From contig NZ_CAKRAH010000063.1 in the NCBI RefSeq assembly GCF_934294775.1, positions 1 through 14,686 on the forward strand: DNA of 14,686 nt. The letters are read 5' to 3'. Below, in pieces: positions 6,061 through 12,978 of this stretch (positions are counted from its first letter, which is position 1; the number at the start of each line of letters is the position of its first letter). The translations under genes were made by a program, and so were the position numbers. This stretch comes from an uncultured Dorea sp. GTDB taxonomy: Bacteria > Bacillota > Clostridia > Lachnospirales > Lachnospiraceae. The notes beneath the pieces are model-generated. The model made no database searches, had not been told where the DNA came from, and saw nothing but the letters and a program-made list of their open reading frames with translations.

Positions 6061-8133
6061 ATGAAATCGGTAGCGGAAGTATTGAATTATAAGCAGAAGG
6101 GAAAGGACATGGATGAATTCATCGTCGTGCCTTTGTCGGAGAAGCTGGCATACTGCTTCGGAGACCCGGCACTTACGTTGATGTATACCATGACCTCAAC
6201 GCTTCTGATCTATTTTTACACGAACGTAGTTGGAATATCGGCAGGAGCAGTCGGAATGATCATGCTGATTTCCCGTGTATTCGATGGTTTCTCGGACGTA
6301 CTTATGGGAACCATCATTGACAGGACACATTCCAAATATGGAAAAGCAAGAATCTGGATCTTAAGACTGGCAGTGCCTTATGCACTTGCGGCGATCGTAT
6401 TATTTACAATGCCGGGACTTGGTCCGATCGGAAAAGTGGTCTATGCATTTGTTACTTATAACATTATGAACACGGTTGTCTATACGGCGATCAGCCAGCC
6501 GTTCCATGCACTTGGTTCACTGATGAGCCGTGACAGAAGACAGAGAGATACCATCTGTAACATCCGTATGGTATTATCCATTACCGCAAGTATGATCATC
6601 ACAGCATTTACCCTGCCGCTCATTAATATCGTGGCAGATATGATCGGTAATACACAGGCTGCATGGATCACAGTAACCGCAGTGTATGCAGTTATCTCCG
6701 TATTCGTACTTGTAAATACCTATATGACCTGTACGGAACGTGTACAGACAGCACAGAAAAGCAAAGAAGAAGATGTACCGTTCTGGACTGCATTAAAAGC
6801 AACCGTAACCAACCGGTATTTCCTGATTGCGCTGGGACTGATGTTATTCTATACCGTATATCAGATCATCATTGGAACCGATCTGACGTATTATTGTCAG
6901 TACGTATTAGGAAATGTCAATCTTGTGACACCATTATCTGCATCAGAAAAGATCGCGACGATCGTAGGAATCGCCATGATTCCAAAACTTCTTCCGAAAT
7001 ACGGAAAGAGAAAACTGATCTGCGCCGGATGTCTTCTTGGAATTGCCGGACAGCTGATCTTCTTATTAAATGCAACAAGCGTATCCCTTGGAATGCTCAC
7101 CTGTATCATGAGAGGATTTGGAATTGCTCCATTCTATGGAGTACAGTACTCGCTTCCAAGTGATGCCATCGAATATGGCCAGTGGAAGACCGGATACCGT
7201 ATCGAAGGGCTGATGTTCTCTTCTATGAGTATGGGACAGAAAGCCGGATCTGGATTCACATCTGCTATCATGGGTGCCGTTCTTTCATGGGCAGCATTTG
7301 ACGGATTAAAAGAAGTACAGCCTGCATCTGCAATCCGTGCGATCAGCGTCTTCTATCTGTATGTACCGATCGCAATCTGGGCAGTCATGTTCTTACTGGC
7401 AGCATGCTACAAACTGGATAAGCAGTATGACCAGATGATGAAAGAGCTGATCGCAAGAGAAGGCGGCGGAGCAGAAGCACCTGCAGAAGAGATCCCGAAC
7501 ATAGCAGCAATAAGTGAGAACAAGATTAATATTGCCATCGGACGTCTCTACGGAGCAAGCGGAAGAAAGATCGCCGAAGGTCTTGCCGAAGCATTAAAAT
7601 GCCGTGTATACGACAGACAGATCATCTGCCTGCTGGCAGAAAAACTAGGCATGGAATCGCAGGATATGGATAAAGTTGTAAAATATCTGGATTCTTATAA
7701 TGAAAATGAAGCATTCGCATTTTCCCCATATGCATATCCGGCAGCAGGAGTTGCCGAAGATGTGACCGATATGCGGATGTTCGAAGAACAGACCAAGATC
7801 ATCCAGGCACTGGCCAAACAGGCTCCGGGCGTATTCCTTGGACGCTGTGCCAACTTCGTACTGGGCGGTCAGCCGCACAGCTACTCTTTCTTCGTATATG
7901 CAGATGATGCGTACCGCGAAAAAGAAGGAAAAGAATACTACAAGGGTCAGACATTAAATGAATTAAAACTGCGCGACATCCAGAGAAATGAATATTATGA
8001 ACGCTTCACAGGTATGAAACGTGACGATCCGAAGCACTATGACATGGTTGTCAATGTGTCTAAGACCGGCGTGGACGGAGCTGTGAAGATGATCCTGGAT
8101 TATGTGGAGCAGAAAGAAAGCGGAAGCAAATAA
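6061..8133 (+). CDS. GPH-family (MFS) transporter fused to a cytidylate-kinase-like domain
   Basis: The 690-residue protein has two parts. Residues about 20-455 form a 12-helix carrier of the glycoside-pentoside-hexuronide cation symporter family. The signature SRVFDGFSDVLMGTIIDRTH (71-90) is followed by KYGKAR, and SDAIEYGQWKTGYRIEG (367-383) is the family's conserved late motif. Residues about 456-488 are a charged, alanine/glutamate-rich linker. Residues about 489-686 match the cytidylate-kinase-like family (see the separate entry). The reading frame is continuous and no internal ribosome site is evident at the junction. Ordinary GPH carriers are about 450-500 residues, so the extra 200 are real additional sequence. 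The start follows TTGGAGG by seven bases. By position the substrate is probably myo-inositol or another inositol, with Na+ or H+ symport; this is inferred. An inositol transporter of this family differs from Bacillus IolT/IolF, which are sugar-porter MFS proteins. Confidence 0.9.
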   Translation: MKSVAEVLNYKQKGKDMDEFIVVPLSEKLAYCFGDPALTLMYTMTSTLLIYFYTNVVGISAGAVGMIMLISRVFDGFSDVLMGTIIDRTHSKYGKARIWILRLAVPYALAAIVLFTMPGLGPIGKVVYAFVTYNIMNTVVYTAISQPFHALGSLMSRDRRQRDTICNIRMVLSITASMIITAFTLPLINIVADMIGNTQAAWITVTAVYAVISVFVLVNTYMTCTERVQTAQKSKEEDVPFWTALKATVTNRYFLIALGLMLFYTVYQIIIGTDLTYYCQYVLGNVNLVTPLSASEKIATIVGIAMIPKLLPKYGKRKLICAGCLLGIAGQLIFLLNATSVSLGMLTCIMRGFGIAPFYGVQYSLPSDAIEYGQWKTGYRIEGLMFSSMSMGQKAGSGFTSAIMGAVLSWAAFDGLKEVQPASAIRAISVFYLYVPIAIWAVMFLLAACYKLDKQYDQMMKELIAREGGGAEAPAEEIPNIAAISENKINIAIGRLYGASGRKIAEGLAEALKCRVYDRQIICLLAEKLGMESQDMDKVVKYLDSYNENEAFAFSPYAYPAAGVAEDVTDMRMFEEQTKIIQALAKQAPGVFLGRCANFVLGGQPHSYSFFVYADDAYREKEGKEYYKGQTLNELKLRDIQRNEYYERFTGMKRDDPKHYDMVVNVSKTGVDGAVKMILDYVEQKESGSK
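7525..8118 (+). other. C-terminal cytidylate-kinase-like domain within the transporter gene
   Basis: Residues 489-686 begin NIAIGRLYGASGRKIAEGLA. This aligns with the phosphate-binding start of cytidylate-kinase-like proteins, usually ISREYGSGGREI. VFLGRCANFVL (591-601), RNEYYERFTG (642-651) and YDMVVNVSKTG (660-670) match later conserved blocks. Differences from the usual pattern are GASGR for GSGGR, DIQR where many members have DKxR, and NVSK for NTS. The fold is therefore probably intact but nucleotide kinase activity is uncertain. It would lie in the cytoplasm after the last membrane helix, a plausible place for a regulatory or sensory module. Confidence 0.8.
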
Positions 8134-8136
8134 TGT

Positions 8137-8165
8137 TTGACAGGGGAAAATAGTAATGTTAATAT
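8137..8165 (+). promoter_or_regulatory. Strong promoter just after the transporter, facing the shared terminator
   Basis: Perfect TTGACA (8137-8142), exactly 17 spacer bases and TAATAT (8160-8165) make one of the best promoters in the window. It starts four bases after the transporter stop codon. It fires into only about 90 bases before the hairpin at 8223-8261, so its product would be a short non-coding RNA. Confidence 0.65.
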
Positions 8166-8171
8166 AAGAAT

Positions 8172-8265
8172 ATAAAAGGTGCTACTGATATGACGGTTGC
8201 GCCTGATTAAATAAGGGTTTATAAAGATAACCGCTCATTGTCAGGATGGGCGGTTATCTTTGCGT
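8172..8265 (+). ncRNA. Predicted short RNA, candidate antitoxin RNA
   Basis: Transcription from the promoter 8137-8165 would start near 8172 and stop at the hairpin 8223-8261, giving about 90-95 bases. No open reading frame with a ribosome site is present. Its 3' portion is complementary to the end of the minus-strand peptide mRNA, including the stop codon and terminator. That arrangement, convergent with a small hydrophobic peptide gene, is typical of type I antitoxin RNAs of the Fst/RNA II kind. Both ends are predicted, not measured. Confidence 0.4.
8223..8261. terminator. Bidirectional terminator hairpin shared by converging transcripts
   Basis: AAAGATAACCGCTC (8223-8236) pairs with GGGCGGTTATCTTT (8248-8261) with one G-U pair, extended by AT/AT to 16 bp around a 7-base loop. 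An A-rich left arm and a T-rich right arm let it work in both directions. On the plus strand it would end the transporter operon and the predicted short RNA. On the minus strand it ends the peptide mRNA, and the peptide stop codon (8254-8256) lies inside the stem. Confidence 0.8.
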
Positions 8266-8355
8266 CTTGGAGTCATGCTTTCCACGCACATACCCAAGAC
8301 TATAAAAAGTCGCACACAGTGAAATTACTGCGATTAGGTCAGTTATGGTCAGCAT
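8254..8355 (-). CDS. Small hydrophobic peptide, candidate type I toxin (33 residues)
   Basis: The minus strand encodes 33 residues: a start MLTITD, a hydrophobic segment through about residue 23 (core LIAVISLCATFYSLGYV), and a polar, mostly basic tail RGKHDSKTQR. This is the layout of membrane-acting type I toxins and holin-like toxins of Firmicutes. A ribosome site AAAGGAGA (8365-8372, minus strand) lies 11 bases from the ATG; a TTG two codons upstream would give tighter spacing. The stop codon lies in the stem of the shared terminator. The ribosome site can be masked by an upstream complement. It is the only minus-strand gene in the window, in a gap in an otherwise tightly packed operon. 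I cannot name a family with certainty. Toxicity is inferred from architecture. Confidence 0.6.
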   Translation of the reverse strand: MLTITDLIAVISLCATFYSLGYVRGKHDSKTQR

Positions 8356-8365
8356 AGGCAATAAG

Positions 8366-8394
8366 TCTCCTTTCGTAGATTTCTCTGAAAGAGA
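8366..8394 (-). promoter_or_regulatory. Masking of the peptide gene's ribosome site by upstream pairing
   Basis: In the minus-strand mRNA, UCUCUUUC (8394-8387) can pair with GAAAGGAGA (8374-8366), which contains the ribosome site, with one bulged G. A competing local hairpin UCUCU-AGAGA (8394-8382) would release the site. Such a switch, leaving the primary mRNA translationally silent, is common in type I toxin messages. Confidence 0.45.
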
Positions 8395-8470
8395 TATGTA
8401 TGTAATCGGAGCTATTGTATACTCTCCGCACAAAGCGAACCGCCATTCACGTCAAAAGTGAAGTAGCACC

Positions 8471-8486
8471 TTAGGCAAAAGCCTAA
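8471..8486. repeat. Short perfect hairpin at the predicted 5' end of the peptide mRNA
   Basis: TTAGGC (8471-8476), AAAA and GCCTAA (8481-8486) form a 6-bp perfect stem directly against the right inverted repeat. On the minus strand it would sit at the extreme 5' end of the mRNA if transcription starts near 8484. Confidence 0.5.
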
Positions 8487-8490
8487 ATCT

Positions 8491-8519
8491 ATTTTATCAA
8501 TAAGAAATCCCAAAATCAA
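8491..8519 (-). promoter_or_regulatory. Candidate promoter of the small-peptide mRNA
   Basis: On the minus strand TTGATT (8519-8514), a 17-base spacer and TAAAAT (8496-8491) match four and five of six sigma-A bases. The start would be near 8484, giving an mRNA of about 265 bases ending at the shared terminator. The surroundings are A/T-rich, so the match is moderate evidence. Confidence 0.4.
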
Positions 8520-8740
8520 TACAAAGTTTATAAAATGAATAAGAAAAATATATTATATTTATGTTTCGTATATCTTAATGATTAAGTGTTAAAACATGAA
8601 ACTTTCGGTATCACAAAGCCAACATTCCACTGTTGAATTTATCATCATTAGCCAATTACGACATGAGAAAGACCGAGAGGCCGAGCTGATAAATCCAATT
8701 AGAAAATGAGTCCCAAAATCTCCTTCCTGTATTCAAATGC
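8520..8740. other. Intergenic DNA with no recognisable gene
   Basis: Neither strand has an open frame with a ribosome site, and no strong hairpin, tRNA-like or riboswitch-like structure was seen. It is A/T-rich for the first 100 bases and more balanced after that. It could be a decayed remnant of whatever separated the two iol blocks. Confidence 0.5.
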
Positions 8741-8760
8741 TGCGTGTTAAAATGCGTGCA
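8741..8760. promoter_or_regulatory. Paired operator-like half-sites upstream of the iolC promoter
   Basis: TGCGTGTT (8741-8748) and TGCGTGCA (8753-8760) are in direct orientation 12 bases apart. Each resembles the left half of the proposed operator (TTGCGTKCAC). A mirrored pair lies downstream of the promoter at 8893-8912. Binding is inferred. Confidence 0.3.
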
Positions 8761-8798
8761 ATACAAACTGTGATTGTGCAAAAACAACAATAACACAC

Positions 8799-8822
8799 CC
8801 CGCAAATTGTGAACAATGCGGG
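8799..8822 (+). repeat. Inverted repeat upstream of the iolC promoter
   Basis: CCCGCA (8799-8804) and TGCGGG (8817-8822) enclose a 12-base loop with an additional TTG/CAA pair. It ends 25 bases before the -35 box. It could be a protein site or a weak hairpin; A-rich rather than T-rich sequence follows, so it is not a clear terminator. Confidence 0.35.
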
Positions 8823-8847
8823 AAATAAAAAATAATTCAAAATCCTA

Positions 8848-8876
8848 TTGCACATTCAAAATGTGTGTGCTAATAT
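8848..8876 (+). promoter_or_regulatory. Promoter of the iolC-iolD-iolB block
   Basis: TTGCAC (8848-8853), a 17-base spacer and TAATAT (8871-8876) form a good sigma-A promoter. Inside the spacer CACATT and AATGTG (8851-8865) form a perfect palindrome around CAA, a possible operator. It gives a leader of about 85 bases, and shows that the second block need not depend on readthrough from the first. Confidence 0.65.
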
Positions 8877-8892
8877 ACAGTCAACAAATGAA

Positions 8893-8933
8893 ACACGCAA
8901 GAAAGCACACAAATAAAACAATAAAGCACGCAA
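8893..8933. promoter_or_regulatory. Series of operator-like half-sites in the iolC leader
   Basis: ACACGCAA (8893-8900), GCACACAA (8905-8912) and GCACGCAA (8926-8933) all match the GCACRCAA core of the right half of the proposed operator, in one orientation. The first two are 12 bases apart, as are the inverted halves upstream at 8741 and 8753. The A-rich context raises the chance of coincidence. Confidence 0.35.
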
Positions 8934-8966
8934 AAGCAAAAAGGAAAAAGCAGGAGGATGCAAGAT

Positions 8967-10001
8967 ATGAAATATGTAGAATTTGACCAGACAAGACCAA
9001 TGGACCTGATACTTCTCGGAAGAGTCGCAATCGACTTCAACCCGGCTTACAACGATCAGGTAAAAGAAGAATTCAAACCATTAAAGGATGTACACACATT
9101 TGAAAAATTCGTTGGAGGATCTCCGGCGAACATTGCAGTAGGTGTTACGAGACACGGATTAAAAGCAGGATTCCTCGGAAAAGTATCCGATGATCAGTTC
9201 GGTGATTATGTAACAGAATATTTTGACAAACAGGGAATTGACACATCACACATCACAAGATGTACAAACGGCGAGAAGCTTGGACTTACATTTACCGAGA
9301 TGCTCTCAGAAAAAGAAAGCCACATCCTGATGTACAGAAACTGCATCGCAGACCTTCAGTTACATGTAGATGACATCGATGAAGAATACATCAAACAGTC
9401 CAAAGCAATCCTGATCTCAGGAACAGCACTTGCAGAAAGTCCTTCCAGAGAAGCAGCGATCAAAGCAGTGATGCTGGCAAAGAAGAACGATACAAAAGTT
9501 ATCTTCGACATTGACTACAGAGAGTACAACTGGAAGAACAAAGATGAGATTTCCATTTACTACTCGATCGTAGCAAAAGAAGCAGACATCATCATGGGAT
9601 CCAGAGAAGAATTCGACCTGACAGAGAAGCTTATCAAAGAAGGCATGACAGATGAAGAAAGCGCAAGCTTATGGCAGGGATACAACGCTAAGATCGTAGT
9701 GATCAAGCACGGAATGAAAGGATCTACCGCTTATACCTGTGACGGACAGAAGTTCAGCATCAAGCCATTCCCGGTAGAAGCAAGAAAAGGATTCGGCGGC
9801 GGAGACGGATATGGTTCCGGATTCTTATATGGATTATATCAGGGATGGGAAGTGATCGACTGTCTGGAATTTGGTTCCGCAGAAGCATCCATGATGGTAA
9901 GAAGCAACAACTGTTCTGATTCCCTTCCGGGACCGGACGCAGTACATGCATTTATTAAAGAAGAAAAAGAAAAATTCGGCGAAATGATCGCAAGAGTATA
10001 G
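8967..10001 (+). CDS. iolC: 5-dehydro-2-deoxygluconokinase (IolC, PfkB family)
   Basis: IolC phosphorylates 2-deoxy-5-keto-D-gluconate with ATP to the 6-phosphate, the substrate of the aldolase step. An in-frame ATG at 8958 touches the AGGAGG (8952-8957) and cannot be used well. The ATG at 8967, nine bases away, is the likely start and gives 344 residues. The first PfkB signature is GGSPANIAVGVTRHG (about residues 50-64). The ATP-site and catalytic-base motif is GFGGGDGYGSGF (275-286) with Asp280. Here GGGD stands in place of the common GAGD, a conservative change near the anion hole. Strings such as KHGMKGS and FDIDYR fit IolC. iolD follows after 25 bases, so they share a transcript. Confidence 0.92.
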   Translation: MKYVEFDQTRPMDLILLGRVAIDFNPAYNDQVKEEFKPLKDVHTFEKFVGGSPANIAVGVTRHGLKAGFLGKVSDDQFGDYVTEYFDKQGIDTSHITRCTNGEKLGLTFTEMLSEKESHILMYRNCIADLQLHVDDIDEEYIKQSKAILISGTALAESPSREAAIKAVMLAKKNDTKVIFDIDYREYNWKNKDEISIYYSIVAKEADIIMGSREEFDLTEKLIKEGMTDEESASLWQGYNAKIVVIKHGMKGSTAYTCDGQKFSIKPFPVEARKGFGGGDGYGSGFLYGLYQGWEVIDCLEFGSAEASMMVRSNNCSDSLPGPDAVHAFIKEEKEKFGEMIARV

Positions 10002-10026
10002 AAAAAGCAGCAGGAGGAAGAGAACG

Positions 10027-11958
10027 ATGACAAAGACAATCCGTATGACAGTTGCACAGGCAATTGTGAAATTTCTTGATAATCAGTACGTTTCCATGGA
10101 CGGGGAAGAGACAAAATTCGTAGAAGGATTCTTCACCATCTTCGGACACGGAATTGCAGTAGGACTTGGAGAAGCGCTGGATACCAATCCTGGACAGTTA
10201 AGAGTTCTTCAGGGAAGAAACGAACAGGGAATGTGCCACGTGGCAACCGCATTTGCAAAGCAGAGTAACAGAAAGAAAATCATTCCATGTGCCTCATCTG
10301 TAGGACCTGGAGCAGCAAATATGGTAACAGCCTGCGCGACAGCAACGGTGAATAACATTCCACTTCTGGTGTTTCCGGCAGATACATTTGCTTCCAGACA
10401 GCCGGATCCGGTATTACAGCAGTTAGAGCAGAGCAACAGCCTTGCAACAACAACCAATGATGCATTCAAGCCAGTGTGCAAGTACTGGGACCGCATCACA
10501 AGACCGGAGATGATCATGACAGCACTCATCAATGCCATGAGAGTCCTGACAGATCCGGCAGAGACAGGTGCATGCTGCATCGCTCTTTGCCAGGATGTAG
10601 AAGGTGAATCCTATGATTATCCGGAATATTTCTTCCAGAAACGTGTACATAGAATCACAAGACCAGTTGCAGTAGAAGAGGAAGTAGAAGATATTGCAAA
10701 GATCATTGCAGAAGCTAAGAAACCACTCGTAATCGTAGGCGGCGGTGTCCGTTATTCAGAAGCTGGTGAGACAGTTGAAAAGTTCTGCGAAGAATTCAAG
10801 ATTCCATTTGGCGAAAGCCAGGCAGGAAAGAGTGCCTGCAAGTCCAGTCATCCTTGCTGCTTAGGTGGTATCGGAGTGACAGGAACCTATGCTTCCAACA
10901 TTATCGCTAAGGACGCAGACGTAGTGATCGCAATCGGATCAAGAATGTCAGACTTTACAACAAGTTCCAAGAGACTGTTCAAGAATCCGGATGTAAAATT
11001 CGTGACGATCAACAACTGCAGATTCCACGCTTACAAGATGGATGCAGTAAAAGCAGTCGGAGATGCAAAAGTTACAGTAGAAGCACTTGCTGAAAAACTT
11101 CGTGCACGCGGATATGTATCAGCCTACAACGGAGAGATCGAAGAAGCCAAGAAGGTATGGGACGAAGAAATGGTCCGCCTCGCAGGCATTGAATATACAG
11201 GAGATGATTTCGAGCCGATCATCAAGGCAAGAGATCCAAGAACGATTCCGGAATTTGTCAAGATGACAAATGGAAAGATTACACAGACAGCAGCACTTGC
11301 AGCTATCCGAAGAGTGATCGATGAAGACGCAACGATCATCACAGCCGGTGGTTCCCTTCCAAGCTGTATGCAGAGAATGTGGACAACAGACAAGCGCGGC
11401 GGCTATCATGCAGAATACGGATATTCCTGCATGGGATATGAAGTAGCAGCTACACTTGGCGTAAAATTCGCAGAGCCTGATAACGAAGTATACTGCGTAG
11501 TCGGAGATTCCAGCTTCCAGATGTTACACAGTGAGATCATGACGATCATGCAGGAGAGAAAGAAAGTGAACATTCTGGTCTTTGATAACTGTGGATTCGG
11601 ATGTATCAACAACCTGGAGATGAACCATGGTATCGGAAGTATTGCAACAGAGTTCCGTTACACAGACGGCAAGAAGCCTTGTGGAGACCTGATCCCGGTT
11701 GATTATGCGAAGATCGGCGAAGGATATGGACTTAAGACATACACATGTAAGACAATCGCAGAGTTAGAGGCAGCACTGGAAGATGCGAAGAAACAGGAGA
11801 AGGCTTGCTTATTCGACTTAAAGGTTATTCCAAAGACCATGACAGACGGATACGAATCATGGTGGAATGTAGGAATTGCAACTACTTCTTCTAAGGAATC
11901 CGTAAGAAAGGCTTGCGTTGGTGTTCTGGAAGGCAGAAGAGAAGCAAGAGATTACTAA
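10027..11958 (+). CDS. iolD: Trihydroxycyclohexane-1,2-dione hydrolase (IolD, thiamine-diphosphate enzyme)
   Basis: IolD hydrolytically opens the ring of 3D-(3,5/4)-trihydroxycyclohexane-1,2-dione to 5-deoxy-D-glucuronate. The 643-residue length is typical. The N-terminal pyrimidine-binding domain has IFGHGIAVGLGEAL (38-51) and GRNEQG (63-68), whose Glu66 is the expected cofactor-activating glutamate. The central domain (about 220-370) is the usual FAD/NAD-like fold of this superfamily. The C-terminal domain has the metal and diphosphate motif from VGDSSFQML (492-500) to FGCINN (524-529). GDSS replaces the usual GDGS, leaving the metal-binding Asp494 and the late Asn in place. The start has AGGAGG at 10012-10017, nine bases upstream. 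A hairpin rather than a terminator separates it from iolB. Confidence 0.95.
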   Translation: MTKTIRMTVAQAIVKFLDNQYVSMDGEETKFVEGFFTIFGHGIAVGLGEALDTNPGQLRVLQGRNEQGMCHVATAFAKQSNRKKIIPCASSVGPGAANMVTACATATVNNIPLLVFPADTFASRQPDPVLQQLEQSNSLATTTNDAFKPVCKYWDRITRPEMIMTALINAMRVLTDPAETGACCIALCQDVEGESYDYPEYFFQKRVHRITRPVAVEEEVEDIAKIIAEAKKPLVIVGGGVRYSEAGETVEKFCEEFKIPFGESQAGKSACKSSHPCCLGGIGVTGTYASNIIAKDADVVIAIGSRMSDFTTSSKRLFKNPDVKFVTINNCRFHAYKMDAVKAVGDAKVTVEALAEKLRARGYVSAYNGEIEEAKKVWDEEMVRLAGIEYTGDDFEPIIKARDPRTIPEFVKMTNGKITQTAALAAIRRVIDEDATIITAGGSLPSCMQRMWTTDKRGGYHAEYGYSCMGYEVAATLGVKFAEPDNEVYCVVGDSSFQMLHSEIMTIMQERKKVNILVFDNCGFGCINNLEMNHGIGSIATEFRYTDGKKPCGDLIPVDYAKIGEGYGLKTYTCKTIAELEAALEDAKKQEKACLFDLKVIPKTMTDGYESWWNVGIATTSSKESVRKACVGVLEGRREARDY

Positions 11959-11972
11959 AGAATAAGGAAATG

Positions 11973-12006
11973 GCGGATTGTGAAGCCGGAAAGTGAAGCA
12001 ATCCGC
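11973..12006 (+). other. Intercistronic hairpin between iolD and iolB
   Basis: GCGGATTG (11973-11980) pairs with CAATCCGC (11999-12006) around an 18-base loop, 14 bases after the iolD stop. There is no T tract. It is the third gap of the cluster with a terminator-less hairpin and may stabilise the upstream message. Confidence 0.5.
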
Positions 12007-12060
12007 AGAAGTTGAAAATAGAAAAAATAGATAAAAGGTAGATTCGGGAGGCGTAAGACA

Positions 12061-12846
12061 GTGAGTAAGGTATTTGGTTATCCAAAGTTTGATGAATATG
12101 GCGAGATGATTCTTACCACTTATGACAATGATTACAAAGCAATGATGATGGATATCCGTGTATATAGTATGAAGGCAGGATATTCCAGAACATTTAAAAG
12201 AGACGGAGAGGAAATCGCAGTTCTTCTTCTTTCTGGAAAAATAACTTATACATGGGAAGATGAGAAAGCAACCGTCAGCAGAAAAGATGTATTTACAGAA
12301 GGCCCATGGGCACTGCATGTAAGTGGTGGCAAAGAGATTACTGTGACAGCAGAAGAAGAGTCCGAGATCCTGGTACAGTGCACACACAATGACAAGACAT
12401 TTGCAAGCAAATTATATTCACCGGATGATGCACCTTGGGGTTACTCAAGTGTCGGAAAATTCGGAAATGTGGCAAAGCGCCGTGTAAATACGATCTTCGA
12501 TCACGACATCTGCCCGGAATCTAATATGGTACTTGGAGAAGTGTTAAATGACAGAGGTAACTGGTCAGGATATCTGCCACACAGACATCCACAGCCGGAG
12601 ACATACCTGTTCAAGTTCGACAGACCGGAAGGATTTGGAGCAAGCTTCGTCGGCGACCAGGTATTCAAAAGCGTGAACAACAGCTTTTCAGCAATTCCTG
12701 GAGGAGAGCTTCATCCACAGGCAGTGGCACCTGGATTCCAGATGTACACATGCTGGATGATCCGTCACATCGATGGAAATCCATGGCTTCAGACAGACAG
12801 ATGTGAAGATGAGAGATATGTGTGGATGCATGATGCACAGTTCTAA
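12061..12846 (+). CDS. iolB: 5-deoxy-glucuronate isomerase (IolB)
   Basis: IolB isomerises 5-deoxy-D-glucuronate to 2-deoxy-5-keto-D-gluconate, the substrate of IolC. The 261-residue protein has a bicupin layout. The C-terminal cupin carries the metal set His174, His176 and Glu180 in LPHRHPQPETY, and His218 in GGELHPQAVAPG. GNWSGYLPHRHPQPETYLF is the family's most recognisable block. The start codon is GTG, supported by GGGAGG at 12046-12051, nine bases upstream; no better in-frame ATG exists near it. Length is close to the usual 260-275 residues. The rarer start codon may lower its translation relative to iolC and iolD. Confidence 0.92.
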   Translation: MSKVFGYPKFDEYGEMILTTYDNDYKAMMMDIRVYSMKAGYSRTFKRDGEEIAVLLLSGKITYTWEDEKATVSRKDVFTEGPWALHVSGGKEITVTAEEESEILVQCTHNDKTFASKLYSPDDAPWGYSSVGKFGNVAKRRVNTIFDHDICPESNMVLGEVLNDRGNWSGYLPHRHPQPETYLFKFDRPEGFGASFVGDQVFKSVNNSFSAIPGGELHPQAVAPGFQMYTCWMIRHIDGNPWLQTDRCEDERYVWMHDAQF

Positions 12847-12978
12847 CATCCATACATTTGGAAGAAAATAAACATAGTAAAAATATAAAAATTGACGGCA
12901 AAATGCCAGTTGGAAAATAAAAAACAGAGAAAAGAAGATAGCAAAACGCTTATTTAGAGAGAAAAGGAGATAATTATT

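Larger units (their letters stand above)
8176..8472. repeat. Inverted repeat ends enclosing the small-peptide locus
   Basis: AAGGTGCTACT (8176-8186) is repeated in perfect inverted orientation at 8462-8472, bounding 297 bases that hold the peptide gene and the shared terminator. Both predicted convergent RNAs would carry AAGGUGCUACU near their 5' ends. No target-site duplication or transposase is visible, and the candidate promoters lie outside the repeats. The unit may be a mobile cassette or simply a conserved RNA element. Confidence 0.6.

Noticed and set aside
6663..7163. 166-residue plus-strand frame inside the transporter gene
   Set aside because: It lies wholly within the well-supported transporter frame, is rich in Arg, Ser and Cys, and has no ribosome site: an out-of-frame shadow.
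8134..8957. CRISPR array, tRNA or riboswitch in the large gap
   Set aside because: No regularly spaced repeats, no cloverleaf and no known aptamer core were seen; the only organised elements are the peptide locus and the iolC promoter region.
11857..12387. 176-residue minus-strand frame over the iolD-iolB junction
   Set aside because: It overlaps two strongly supported genes, lacks a ribosome site and has shadow-like composition.
12892..12920. TTGACG with a weak AAATAA 17 bases on as a separate promoter for the alcohol dehydrogenase
   Set aside because: The -35 is good but the -10 is poor in an A-rich stretch; not strong enough to list as a promoter.
12947..12962. AAAACGCTT in the alcohol dehydrogenase leader as a CcpA (cre) site
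   Set aside because: Only the core matches; the outer TG and CA positions fail, so it is within chance for A-rich DNA.
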